Shown one piece after another: positions 1 through 7,872 of a stretch of 64,000 bases of DNA. Both the position numbers and the translations under genes were made by a program. Positions within the stretch are counted from its first letter, which is position 1. Every line of letters starts with the position of its first letter. The DNA comes from Leptospira sp. (GTDB taxonomy: Bacteria; Spirochaetota; Leptospiria; Leptospirales; Leptospiraceae): positions 1 through 64,000 of the forward strand of contig JAPZRK010000019.1 of assembly GCA_027531445.1 (NCBI GenBank), given 5' to 3'. The notes under the pieces were generated by a model that searched no databases, was not told the DNA's origin, and worked only from the letters and a program-made list of their open reading frames with translations.

Positions 1-808
1 TTTGTTATGCTAGCAAAGGAATTGCGACTTTCATTAGTCCGATTCGATTGTTTCAGTTGCTAGGATTTCTGATTTTGTTATGCTAGCTTGGAAGGTCTGC
101 CAGCAGACCTTTTCTTCTTAAGTTTCAGTTGCTAGGATTTCTGATTTTGTTATGCTAGCGTTTTAACATGGACAAGGTTAGAGGCGCTGGCGTTGTTTCA
201 GTTGCTAGGATTTCTGATTTTGTTATGCTAGTGGGTCTTCGTTCATCATTTCTATTGCGCCCTATAAGTTTCAGTTGCTAGGATTTCTGATTTTGTTATG
301 CTAGGTTGATTAGATGAACGAACAGTCAATAGAGAACAGTTTCAGTTGATAGGATTTCTGATTTTGTTATGCTAGCGATTGTTTAGGCAACAATGATTCT
401 ATCTTTTCAAGGTTTCAGTTGCTAGGATTTCTGATTTTGTTATGCTAGTTTTCTGTGAACTCAGCTTACTCAGAATTTAGATAGTTTCAGTTGCTAGGAT
501 TTCTGATTTTGTTATGCTAGAGTGAATCAGGTCACACTCATGGAATTTCATCTCAGTTTCAGTTGCTAGGATTTCTGATTTTGTTATGCTAGTCCTTTTC
601 GGCATCGCTGGTCTCGTATTGATCACTGTTTCAGTTGCTAGGATTTCTGATTTTGTTATGCTAGTAGATAAAGTAAGAAGCTATTAAATAGTCTTTAGTG
701 TTTCAGTTGCTAGGATTTCTGATTTTGTTATGCTAGAGAACACGCAAGAGCAGACGCGGGATTTCCGCAAAGTTTCAGTTGCTAGGATTTCTGATTTTGT
801 TATGCTAG
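1..808 (+). CRISPR. Type II-B CRISPR array, truncated by the window edge
   Basis: Bases 1-13 are the 3' end of a repeat. Eleven complete 37-nt repeats follow, starting at 50, 122, 195, 268, 339, 412, 484, 556, 628, 700 and 772, with eleven spacers of 34-36 nt between them. The repeat starts GTTTCAGTTGCTAGG and ends GTTATGCTAG. All copies are identical except the one at 339-375, which has A instead of C at 349. The first twelve bases equal the start of the F. novicida type II-B repeat in crRNA orientation (from memory), and the anti-repeat at 929-951 is complementary to plus-strand repeat RNA. Transcription is therefore inferred to run left to right, with the leader off-window and 772-808 as the last repeat. 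Confidence 0.98.
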
Positions 809-810
809 AC

Positions 811-826
811 CTCCCCATTCGGGGAG
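811..826 (+). other. Hairpin immediately after the last CRISPR repeat
   Basis: CTCCCC (811-816) and GGGGAG (821-826) form a perfect 6-bp GC-rich stem with loop ATTC, two bases after the last repeat. No T-run follows, so it is not a canonical intrinsic terminator. It could end or stabilise the pre-crRNA, or be chance structure at the trailer end. No further repeat, even a degraded one, is visible between here and cas4. Confidence 0.4.
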
Positions 827-928
827 TATAGCGCGAATCATGCAATTGTAAGAGAAAATTGGTTCGAAAAGGTCTGAACTGTGGAAAAATGGTTGTCTTT
901 TGCGAAATTAGATTTAAGGTGAAATTAT

Positions 929-1010
929 CAGAAATCCAATGCACTGAAATCATCCAAAATCAAGGATGGCTGACCCTCTATCGATTCGCAAGGAAGATAT
1001 GGTCAGGTGT
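929..1010 (+). ncRNA. Candidate tracrRNA
   Basis: The segment CAGAAATCC (929-937) is the exact complement of repeat positions 14-22. After a five-base interruption, ACTGAAAT (943-950) pairs with repeat positions 1-8, ending in a G-U pair. This is the bulged anti-repeat expected of a tracrRNA. Two hairpins follow: CATCC/GGATG (951-955 with 964-968), then CTGACC/GGTCAG (970-975 with 1001-1006), the latter with an inner TATC/GATA helix. The RNA lies between the array and cas4, on the array strand, and its 3' end probably runs into the AT-rich cas4 3' end. The 5' end and promoter are not clear. Anti-repeat and hairpins are seen directly; the function is inferred. Confidence 0.8.
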
Positions 1011-1015
1011 AAATT

Positions 1016-1627
1016 TTAAAAATTTCTATCGTTGCAGTTTCTCAGATACTCACATTGAGCGCACTTTCCAATAGATGCGGATGATTCAGGGAGTAGCTCT
1101 TCTGATACTGCCTTCTGAATCTTTAGGATTACGTTCTTTACCTTTTCCCTTAATTCCTTAGAAATTTGAATCTCAATCACTTTGCCTTTGTTATCATAAT
1201 AAACAAATCCTCTTTTGACAACGATCTGTTTTTGCTCCTCAGCAGCCATCGCATAAGCAACTAATTGTAAAAGCGTTCCTTCATTCAAGGCTGAAAATCT
1301 ACGTTTGATTTCTACAGGTATCCACTCTCCCTTTATTTCAATCACAAAATCTATGACTCCATGGATACCAAGTTCATTTGATTCGACTACAACGTGTTTA
1401 ATTACCTTTCCTTGCTCTTCTATACCAAATCTTGTGAGCTTTCTTCTTTTCTGCATTTCTTCCCATTTTGATTGAAAATCTAAGCCTTGCTGAATCCAAA
1501 GAGGATTCTGTTTGGGTGCCGATTGAATAATTTGATAATAAGGTATTCTGGGACAAAAGCTATATTGTCTAATCTGACTTATTGGAATGCTAAATAATTT
1601 CATAATGTTCATTATGATGAAAAACAT
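1016..1627 (-). CDS. cas4: Cas4 family exonuclease (CRISPR adaptation)
   Basis: 203 residues. Cas4 is a PD-(D/E)XK nuclease with an Fe-S cluster that processes prespacers; its presence is the hallmark that separates type II-B from II-A and II-C. Visible here: cluster cysteines C25, C189, C192 and C198, nuclease residues D93, E106 and K108, and the QxxxY motif at Q121-Y125. It is the last gene of the cas operon and overlaps the cas2 3' end. Start codons at 1627, 1612 and 1603 are all possible and none has a strong ribosome binding site; the longest is listed. The stop codon lies in the AT-rich tail of the tracrRNA region. Confidence 0.93.
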   Translation of the reverse strand: MFFIIMNIMKLFSIPISQIRQYSFCPRIPYYQIIQSAPKQNPLWIQQGLDFQSKWEEMQKRRKLTRFGIEEQGKVIKHVVVESNELGIHGVIDFVIEIKGEWIPVEIKRRFSALNEGTLLQLVAYAMAAEEQKQIVVKRGFVYYDNKGKVIEIQISKELREKVKNVILKIQKAVSEELLPESSASIGKCAQCEYLRNCNDRNF

Positions 1628-1889
1628 CTTTTGGAATCCCGATCGAATGTTTATTCCAATGCTTGCGGAGGTTCGTTTTTGTTAAAAAAACTGAATCGTC
1701 GTTTTCAGAATTTACATACATCGGAAATAGATCGATGATTGATTTTAATTCGGCATCAAGGACTCTACCCCAAAATACCGATTTCTGTATTGGTAAAAGT
1801 CCAAGATCAAGAAGGGAATCATATAATTTCTTGCGTGCTTTGTTATTTGATATATCATATGATACTATAATTTCACTGAATAAATCCAT
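1590..1889 (-). CDS. cas2: CRISPR-associated endonuclease Cas2
   Basis: 99 residues, normal length for Cas2, the small ferredoxin-fold protein that bridges two Cas1 dimers in the integration complex. The N-terminal strand carries the conserved aspartate in SYDIS (D12), followed by the usual helix with KARKKLYDSL. It begins three bases after the cas1 stop and overlaps cas4 downstream, so it is translationally linked to both. The C-terminal tail (VFHHNEHYEII) is histidine-rich but otherwise unremarkable. Confidence 0.93.
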   Translation of the reverse strand: MDLFSEIIVSYDISNNKARKKLYDSLLDLGLLPIQKSVFWGRVLDAELKSIIDLFPMYVNSENDDSVFLTKTNLRKHWNKHSIGIPKDVFHHNEHYEII

Positions 1890-1892
1890 AAT

Positions 1893-2888
1893 TCACCACT
1901 TAAACAAGTAGGGTTGATACTCTTTCTTGTTGTATAAATGAGCACATAACTTATAAACTTGACGTTGTATTATCGATTCAAGTTTCACTTTTTTTCCTTT
2001 GTAAAAATACTTGTTTGCTATGGTTTTATGGATGTTTTCGATAAGCTGTTTTTTTAACTCAGGTGTAAATTGACTATGGTCGCTCTTTGAAAGTTTGATT
2101 ACATTTCTGTCTACAACCCAAGGACGATATTCTTCCATAATGTCTAAAACTAGAGATGGTTTACCTGGTCTTTGTACATGTAGAAATCCGACGTACGGTT
2201 CCAAACCTGCATTTGTTACAGCATTCCAAATAATTGTTTCTAAAACTGCATAACCAAAATTTAGCATGCTATTGACTATATCACTTGCACCACGACCAGT
2301 TCGACTTTGAAAAGATGAAGGTAAGAGTCCACTCTCACGCAATGCTAACCAATATATTTTGGATGAAAAACCCTCATTTCCCATAATTTGAAAATTCCAA
2401 TCTATTGAAGGTTCTTCGCTTAAGCGCTTAATTGCCTCTGCAGAATTTTTTATACTTTCAGCTGCTTTTTGAATCTTTTCCGAACTGCTTGGTAATGTTT
2501 TATTTAAGTATTTATCAAAATATAGTAAAACAGCTCGTTGATTTCTAATCTTTCCATAAATAAAGCGTTTACTTATCTGATAGGGAATTTCCGAATTATC
2601 AGTTGCTTTGAACTGATTTCTTCGAATCTGGGAAACAGCATGTTCATGCATTCCGTAAATCCCACCAACGATTTCGTTTTTAAAATCGTGTAAGTAGACT
2701 TTGATTCCTCTCATACAGCAATCTAACAGAAGATTTGTTGAAAGTGATGCTCCATTTTTAGAAAGCGATATAGTTTTGATTTTGTGAAGTGGTATTTCCT
2801 TAACAACGTCCCCTTTCTTTGAAATCTGGAGATGTTCGCCTGTGATACCCAAATACAATCCATACTCCTCGATCGCAATGTGTTTCAT
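1893..2888 (-). CDS. cas1: CRISPR-associated integrase Cas1
   Basis: 331 residues. Cas1 inserts new spacers at the leader end of the array, working with Cas2 and here probably Cas4. The N-terminal beta domain is followed by the helical catalytic domain. The expected metal-binding residues are visible: E172 in MGNEGFSSKIYW, H237 in GFLHVQRPGKPSL, and the acidic LDIMEE motif at 248-253. The start codon overlaps the cas9 stop by four bases (ATGA), the classic coupled arrangement. Nothing looks truncated, so adaptation should be possible. The spacers in the window are all different, in keeping with repeated acquisition. Confidence 0.96.
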   Translation of the reverse strand: MKHIAIEEYGLYLGITGEHLQISKKGDVVKEIPLHKIKTISLSKNGASLSTNLLLDCCMRGIKVYLHDFKNEIVGGIYGMHEHAVSQIRRNQFKATDNSEIPYQISKRFIYGKIRNQRAVLLYFDKYLNKTLPSSSEKIQKAAESIKNSAEAIKRLSEEPSIDWNFQIMGNEGFSSKIYWLALRESGLLPSSFQSRTGRGASDIVNSMLNFGYAVLETIIWNAVTNAGLEPYVGFLHVQRPGKPSLVLDIMEEYRPWVVDRNVIKLSKSDHSQFTPELKKQLIENIHKTIANKYFYKGKKVKLESIIQRQVYKLCAHLYNKKEYQPYLFKW

Positions 2889-5800
2889 AGAATAGGCGAT
2901 CCTTTAGAATACAAAGATTTCAATACTTCGGTGCTTGATTCTGTTGTGTATTGAATTTCTATATAGTCAGAGCCTACTACATTTACATAGATCTTTCCAT
3001 CGCGGGGTAAGCTAATGTATTTTTCACTTAACTGAAAGAAATTATCCTTTTTCGCATTAAGTTTCCATTCGGAGTAAATATTCTTTTCATTCCATACGAG
3101 TGGAGATTCATTTAAGGGAAGTATTAAAGATTTAAAAGCGTCTCTTGTTAATCGAAGAATGGTTTCCATACGACTTTGACTTCCAGGGGCTAGGGAATAC
3201 TTTAATATCTGGTTCTTGTACTCTACTGGAATTGATACTTCTCTCCAATCATCCATATAGACAAAGTTTGATGTTGACGATCCTTCATGTTTTGCGTCAA
3301 GAGTTGAGACCGATTTACTGGTCTCGAATATCGAAAGTAATTTCGGCGAAACCAATGCACCTTCTTCATCAATATAGTAACCAGAGGCCGCAGCACCTTC
3401 TATGGAGGCTACTTGAAAGATCGGACTGCCATCAAAATTCCTACGCGCAAATCTAAATCCTCCTGATGGATTATCGATCATTGGAAGTGAAAATGATTTT
3501 CGTCTACTATGGTGACTCACATTATTTGTGTTAGAAGTTGCATTTTTGAAAAAACTTTGGATCAATAGTTCTTTCTTCTCAGTATAATCGGATTCTTTAT
3601 TCGATTCACCTTCAATGATTTCTTTCATGATTGGGTGATTTAACATACGAGTCCAATCAGTATAACATGGATGCGTAATTTTCTCGCCAAAAAGATTAAC
3701 ATCGCGACCAGGAATTTTGACTTCTAATTTAAAATTTTTATCAGATAGTATCTTGTCCACTGGCACTTTTTTATTTTGTGAAAAGAGGGTCGACCATATC
3801 TCTTGTTTCTTGGTCGAATAACGTAAAGAATATAAAATATCTATCTGTCTTTGCTCAACATCCGATTTGCTTCGTTGTTGAGATTCATGCAAAAATGCGA
3901 CAGCCTTATCTCTATCTATATTAAAAACAAAGTAACCTTTTGATTGTTTTTTCATTTCTTCTAAATATTCATTAAAAGAAAGTTTAACTGGTTCGCCTTT
4001 ATATTCTAAAAAATCTCTTATTTGGTTCCATAGCGTTTCAGCACCTTTTTTAATAATATACGCATTTTTAGGATGAAATCCAAGATAACAAGCTTTAGTA
4101 TCCATTAAAAACGGAACAAAGCGTTCCGTATAAAGTGAGTCTTTAAATAATTGTGTTCCACCAACTTTCTTATCGTCTTTTCGATACTTGGGTCTGCGTT
4201 CGATATTTAAGAATTCAATAACTTTGGGAAAAATCGAGTTAAACAATTGGAACCGATTTTCTTCATCAGTGACGTCTTTATCAAATTTTTCAATTTCAGT
4301 CTGAAATATATCCTTATGCTTTTCATCGGAAATAGCAATTAAAAAAGCAATTGTTGCATCTATCACATGGCTAACATTACCTTGTACCGTTTGTTTTTTG
4401 AGATCTGAATCAAACTGTGCAAGTTCTTTTCGTATTTCATAAATGTCTGATGCTCGCAAAGGCAAAATATGAAAATCGATATCAAGTTGTGGAAAAGCGA
4501 TTTTAAGTTTTGAAATTATCAATTTGATTAAATAACTCTGAGTTCCATTAACCTTCGTTTTTGAAGTTTGATATAGGTATGTCGCGACGCGTTCTCTAAG
4601 TTCCGGAATAAACAGTGCATGTCGGAAGGCAGTTTGCTCCAATAGAGTAAGTTCTTGAAAAAAAATGGTCTTAGGCTTTCCATTTTCTGGAAAATAATTT
4701 CCAATGATTTCAGTGATCTGGTTAGTAATAGTGGTTAGATCGCTATTCCCGAAAACAGCCGTGAGATACTTTGAGTTTAGATGATTTAACTCATAGATGG
4801 CCTTGCCTTTCTTTCTATTTCCCTCCTTACTTACGTAGATTAAATTTGGTTCTGAGTTGAGAATTGTTCCTGAATTTGCAGTGCTAAACGATCTCGGAAG
4901 GATATGGTCAATTTCTCCGTCAGCAATTGCGTTTCCTGTATAAGGGCAAATTCCTTTTGATGCTTCCTTTATTCTTTTATCCTTGTCTAAAATTCTGGAC
5001 TCGAATAAGGCAGTTTTCTTTGCCTGTTGTTCCCTTTTCTTCTTGTTAGCTGTTCCCTTTATATCCATTAGCGATTGAGTGAATTGGAATTGATTTTCCT
5101 CAATTATGATTGGAATTTTCACCGATAAATCATTCCGTCCGTTTAAGATAGATCGTAATTCCTTTGCTTTGTTGTGCACGATTTGATGAGCGATTGCGCC
5201 TAAGAGTCTCGATAATTGACCATCAAACGGTCTTACAGAATCTGCCGGTAGACGAGATGCATTGGCAGGTATTTCCCCCTTGTTATTTACCACTTTACTA
5301 GATAAAGATCGCCATTGGTTTTCTCTCGTACAATTCGTACATGTGCTATAGAATCCCTGGCTATCGGCACAAATGATTGTATAAAGCTGCGCTAAGGAAA
5401 AATGATTATTATAACGGGATTTTTCCTCTGCTCGATGCTTAAAGAATGTGGCGATTGCGTCTACGTAAGTCTGCAGATTTTTATCTAGCTTTAGTAGTTT
5501 AGTTTCTTTTTCATCTGCGAAATGAAAGTTTCCCTCTATCCTAAATCTTCGTTTTAACTCTTGGAGTTCTTCCTTAAATGAATTTCCATAGGATTTGCGA
5601 AATTCTTCCATATTTTCACAGTATGATTTGATCGACATTCGCCCATCCGGTTTTGTCTCTGTCCAATATGTTTGAAAGTCCCGCAATGTATCCGAGGTGA
5701 AAATATATCCAATAACAGATGTGAGTAAGAACTCCTTCTGGTTTTTTTTAAGTTTTGGGTGTTTAGAGCATAGCCGCAATATAGACAGTTGGTCTTTAGA

Positions 5801-7246
5801 CCAAATACCCACCTTTGCCATTCGTACTTCACTGAAATATAATGCTCCGATTTCGATCAAAATCTTTGACTTAGTGTCGCCTATATCCTCTAACAAGGCT
5901 TGATATCCTATAGTGGCTTTTTTAGAAGTCGGATTATTTATCTGCTCTCGGATTGAATATGGGTCAATTTGTAATGATCGGTCAAAAATTCTCTGTAATA
6001 AGTATATGGAATCGCCATCGGGATGAAGCTTTAAGTCAATTTCATTTATGCCTTCCTTAATATCATGCTCGGGCAACCGTCTTAACGATTTTTCGATAAT
6101 TTCACCAAGTAGGTTCTTCCAATTTGGATATCTTTTTTCCATGTAATCAGAATCAATCAAAAGACTCATGCATTCCGGCGGACGGCGATTGTTTTGATCT
6201 TCATATGGTGGAACCGTAAGCATCGGGTCCATTTCCAAGAGGATTTCACGATATGATTTAATTTGATTAAATGTTTTTAGAAGTTTAGCTCTATTTGATT
6301 GCTCTTCCGAATTTGGAGACGGGCGTAAGCTAATGATCCATTTTTTGAAATATTTTAAAAATCGAAATTGATCCCAATAATCTCCTTCAATCATTTTTGC
6401 ATCATTAAAATACTTACGTAGGACGCGTAATTGTAAGTTGCTAATGTGACCAATTAGATTTTTTAATTCCAAAGGTGTAAGTTTTGATTTTGCAAGAAAG
6501 TTTGTAAGATGATTTTTTGGATTTTGATTATTTAAGTCTTTTAAAATATTCGAAAAATATTCTCTCCTTGGGAAATGTCCTTCCTTTTCTGAGTTAATAA
6601 ATTTAGTTACAAAGTCTAATAATTGAATGTTCACTTCCAAAATCTCATCAATTTCTTCTTTCAAAAGAAGTGGCTTAGATATCTCAGCTTTTGATTGTTC
6701 TTGAGCATCCTTTAGATATCGATTGAGATCTTTTTTACTCATGGAAAAAATCTCCGAATCCCTAAGTTCTAATAATTTCTCTGGAGTTTTTGTAAGTAAG
6801 ATTAGTTGATCTAATAGATTTCCATCATGACGAATTAACGTTGGATAAAAATCAACGAAAGGCGAAAGATCGGCATTTCTAAGCAATTCTTCGTCAATTT
6901 CCTCCTGAAAGTATGTAAATCCTCTACGATTAAACAGTCCGAAGACTGCCTCTCTTTCTTTTTTTGGCAAGGCAAGTAAATCAATGTTGAAATCAGATTT
7001 CATTATTACTTGGAAAAGTCGTTTCGCTAATTTTCTTCGTGCAAAACCCCGACGTTGGTGCCGTTTTACAGTTCTGGGTCCTTGAGCAAAGGTTATGTTC
7101 TTGCCAACCTCCACGGTCTTGCCATTGAATTGAATTTGAGTTGAGTCTAACGCTTCACCCGCAGTATACGATGTCGTAAACAACCCTGTAGTTTTTGCAC
7201 CTAAATCTATGGCGATTGGAGAAATGATATCCGTAATTGTTTTCAT
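2885..7246 (-). CDS. cas9: Type II-B Cas9 RNA-guided endonuclease
   Basis: 1453 residues, somewhat shorter than the about 1629-residue F. novicida Cas9. Domains in order: RuvC-I (PIAIDLGAKTTG, D14), arginine-rich bridge helix (about 59-77), a long recognition lobe including FNRRGF near 100, a CxxC pair in TCTNC near 645, RuvC-II (E716 in IPIIIEENQF), HNH (D780-H781 in GEIDHILPRS, N801 in EPNLIYV), RuvC-III (H960 and D963 in SHVIDA), and a C-terminal PAM-interacting region with RKSFSLP. Many blocks match FnCas9 from memory: RRGF, LRKYFNDA, AFRHALF, VNGTQ, SHVIDA, KSFSLP. All nuclease residues are present and the frame is open. First gene of the cas operon; it overlaps cas1 by four bases. Confidence 0.97.
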   Translation of the reverse strand: MKTITDIISPIAIDLGAKTTGLFTTSYTAGEALDSTQIQFNGKTVEVGKNITFAQGPRTVKRHQRRGFARRKLAKRLFQVIMKSDFNIDLLALPKKEREAVFGLFNRRGFTYFQEEIDEELLRNADLSPFVDFYPTLIRHDGNLLDQLILLTKTPEKLLELRDSEIFSMSKKDLNRYLKDAQEQSKAEISKPLLLKEEIDEILEVNIQLLDFVTKFINSEKEGHFPRREYFSNILKDLNNQNPKNHLTNFLAKSKLTPLELKNLIGHISNLQLRVLRKYFNDAKMIEGDYWDQFRFLKYFKKWIISLRPSPNSEEQSNRAKLLKTFNQIKSYREILLEMDPMLTVPPYEDQNNRRPPECMSLLIDSDYMEKRYPNWKNLLGEIIEKSLRRLPEHDIKEGINEIDLKLHPDGDSIYLLQRIFDRSLQIDPYSIREQINNPTSKKATIGYQALLEDIGDTKSKILIEIGALYFSEVRMAKVGIWSKDQLSILRLCSKHPKLKKNQKEFLLTSVIGYIFTSDTLRDFQTYWTETKPDGRMSIKSYCENMEEFRKSYGNSFKEELQELKRRFRIEGNFHFADEKETKLLKLDKNLQTYVDAIATFFKHRAEEKSRYNNHFSLAQLYTIICADSQGFYSTCTNCTRENQWRSLSSKVVNNKGEIPANASRLPADSVRPFDGQLSRLLGAIAHQIVHNKAKELRSILNGRNDLSVKIPIIIEENQFQFTQSLMDIKGTANKKKREQQAKKTALFESRILDKDKRIKEASKGICPYTGNAIADGEIDHILPRSFSTANSGTILNSEPNLIYVSKEGNRKKGKAIYELNHLNSKYLTAVFGNSDLTTITNQITEIIGNYFPENGKPKTIFFQELTLLEQTAFRHALFIPELRERVATYLYQTSKTKVNGTQSYLIKLIISKLKIAFPQLDIDFHILPLRASDIYEIRKELAQFDSDLKKQTVQGNVSHVIDATIAFLIAISDEKHKDIFQTEIEKFDKDVTDEENRFQLFNSIFPKVIEFLNIERRPKYRKDDKKVGGTQLFKDSLYTERFVPFLMDTKACYLGFHPKNAYIIKKGAETLWNQIRDFLEYKGEPVKLSFNEYLEEMKKQSKGYFVFNIDRDKAVAFLHESQQRSKSDVEQRQIDILYSLRYSTKKQEIWSTLFSQNKKVPVDKILSDKNFKLEVKIPGRDVNLFGEKITHPCYTDWTRMLNHPIMKEIIEGESNKESDYTEKKELLIQSFFKNATSNTNNVSHHSRRKSFSLPMIDNPSGGFRFARRNFDGSPIFQVASIEGAAASGYYIDEEGALVSPKLLSIFETSKSVSTLDAKHEGSSTSNFVYMDDWREVSIPVEYKNQILKYSLAPGSQSRMETILRLTRDAFKSLILPLNESPLVWNEKNIYSEWKLNAKKDNFFQLSEKYISLPRDGKIYVNVVGSDYIEIQYTTESSTEVLKSLYSKGSPIL

Positions 7247-7264
7247 AAGTTAACTCGCAAAATT

Positions 7265-7287
7265 TGATGTCTTAACACATTACATCA
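7265..7287. promoter_or_regulatory. Inverted repeat upstream of cas9
   Basis: TGATGT (7265-7270) and ACATCA (7282-7287) form a 6-bp inverted repeat with an 11-base centre, 18 bases upstream of the cas9 start codon. It could be an operator or a 5'-UTR hairpin, but the arms are short and AT-rich, so chance is possible. No convincing -35/-10 pair could be placed. Confidence 0.25.
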
Positions 7288-7373
7288 GTGTTGGGACAAA
7301 TTGGAATTTAATTCGGGCATGATCAAGGAAAAAGTTTTGGCAAACGCTAACGAACATACCCTAACAACTGACT

Positions 7374-7504
7374 CGGTCTCCCTGGCACTTCCTGTCCGAG
7401 TCGAAATGGCTTAACGCACGCAGACTGGGGTGTCCCAGTCTGCGTGCTACCATTTCTCTCTGCTGCGGTCGTTCGAATCCCAGCGAACTGAGATTCTATG
7501 ACCT
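7374..7504 (+). repeat. Direct repeat copy A beside ssrA
   Basis: Bases 7401-7504 match copy B at 7740-7843 with a single internal change (T7445 versus A7784), and weaker similarity extends left to about 7374 with small indels. Copy A holds a perfect 14-bp hairpin (7416-7429 with 7434-7447, loop GTGT) and, at 7471-7485, GTTCGAATCCCAGCG, an inverted copy of the tmRNA T-arm. It lacks about 50 bp present in copy B between GGTCTCC and the shared part. It is GC-rich compared with its surroundings. No gene is apparent. Confidence 0.85.
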
Positions 7505-7550
7505 AACGATCAAATGTCTGTTAATGATTAAAGCCCGAGAGGTCAGTGGA

Positions 7551-7635
7551 AGATTTTGTTGTGAACAGCACCCATGGCTGGGTGCGTGCGCGAGGTTTGG
7601 ACAGGGATGTCCAACGAGCGCGAACAACAAAATCT
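7551..7635. repeat. Nested inverted-repeat element
   Basis: A perfect 12-bp closing stem (AGATTTTGTTGT at 7551-7562, complement at 7624-7635) encloses two perfect 7-bp hairpins: GCACCCA/TGGGTGC (7568-7574 with 7579-7585) and TTGGACA/TGTCCAA (7597-7603 with 7608-7614). The whole could fold as a three-way junction in RNA or single-stranded DNA. It lies between repeat copies A and B. No protein-coding sense is evident. Element type unknown; it might be a mobile-element end or a structured RNA. Confidence 0.6.
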
Positions 7636-7644
7636 GAAACATTT

Positions 7645-7662
7645 TGGAGACGCTGGGATTCG
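7645..7662 (-). repeat. Duplicated tmRNA 3'-end fragment (att-like)
   Basis: The 18 bases TGGAGACGCTGGGATTCG are identical to 7876-7893, the acceptor and T-arm end of ssrA, in the same orientation and 231 bp away. Such copies of a tmRNA 3' end are typical of attachment sites left by integrating elements. The fragment is followed by GTCTCC (7663-7668), making a 6-bp inverted repeat with GGAGAC at 7646-7651. No integrase gene is in the window. Confidence 0.7.
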
Positions 7663-7843
7663 GTCTCCGCGGTTCTCCCATCCGGGTCGAACACGCTCCG
7701 ACCCGTCCCGCATCAGCCCTCGCACTTCGTGTGCTCGGGTCGAAATGGCTTAACGCACGCAGACTGGGGTGTCCCAGTCTGCGAGCTACCATTTCTCTCT
7801 GCTGCGGTCGTTCGAATCCCAGCGAACTGAGATTCTATGACCT
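7660..7843 (+). repeat. Direct repeat copy B beside ssrA
   Basis: This is the fuller partner of copy A, with its left part (7660-7739) carrying extra short palindromes such as GGGTCG/CGACCC. The shared part (7740-7843) repeats the hairpin, here with one A-A mismatch in the stem (7755-7768 with 7773-7786). At 7810-7824 it has the same inverted 15-nt tmRNA T-arm sequence. It ends 29 bp before the ssrA 3' end. Possibly it acts as a downstream structure for ssrA transcripts, but it looks more like remnants of integration. Confidence 0.85.
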
Positions 7844-7872
7844 GGACATTGTCGGTGATTTTATAAAAATGA

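Noticed and set aside
893..928. Promoter for the tracrRNA (TTGTCT or TTGCGA as -35)
   Set aside because: No -10 hexamer at a suitable distance lies upstream of the anti-repeat; the best pair would start transcription inside it.
684..953. Minus-strand open frame across the last CRISPR repeats
   Set aside because: It is a translation of repeat and spacer DNA; the SSITKSEILATETL stretch recurs with the repeats.
5554..5832. Open frame inside cas9 on the same strand
   Set aside because: It is in another frame and cas9 itself is open throughout, so there is no frameshift.
7416..7447. Hairpin considered as an integron attC site
   Set aside because: The core-site boxes GTTRRRY and RYYYAAC are not found at the arm ends, and there is no integron integrase or gene cassette.
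7471..7485. TTCGAATCCC considered as a tRNA T-arm of a separate tRNA gene (also at 7810-7824)
   Set aside because: The flanks do not pair as a T-stem and no cloverleaf can be drawn; they are inverted tmRNA fragments.
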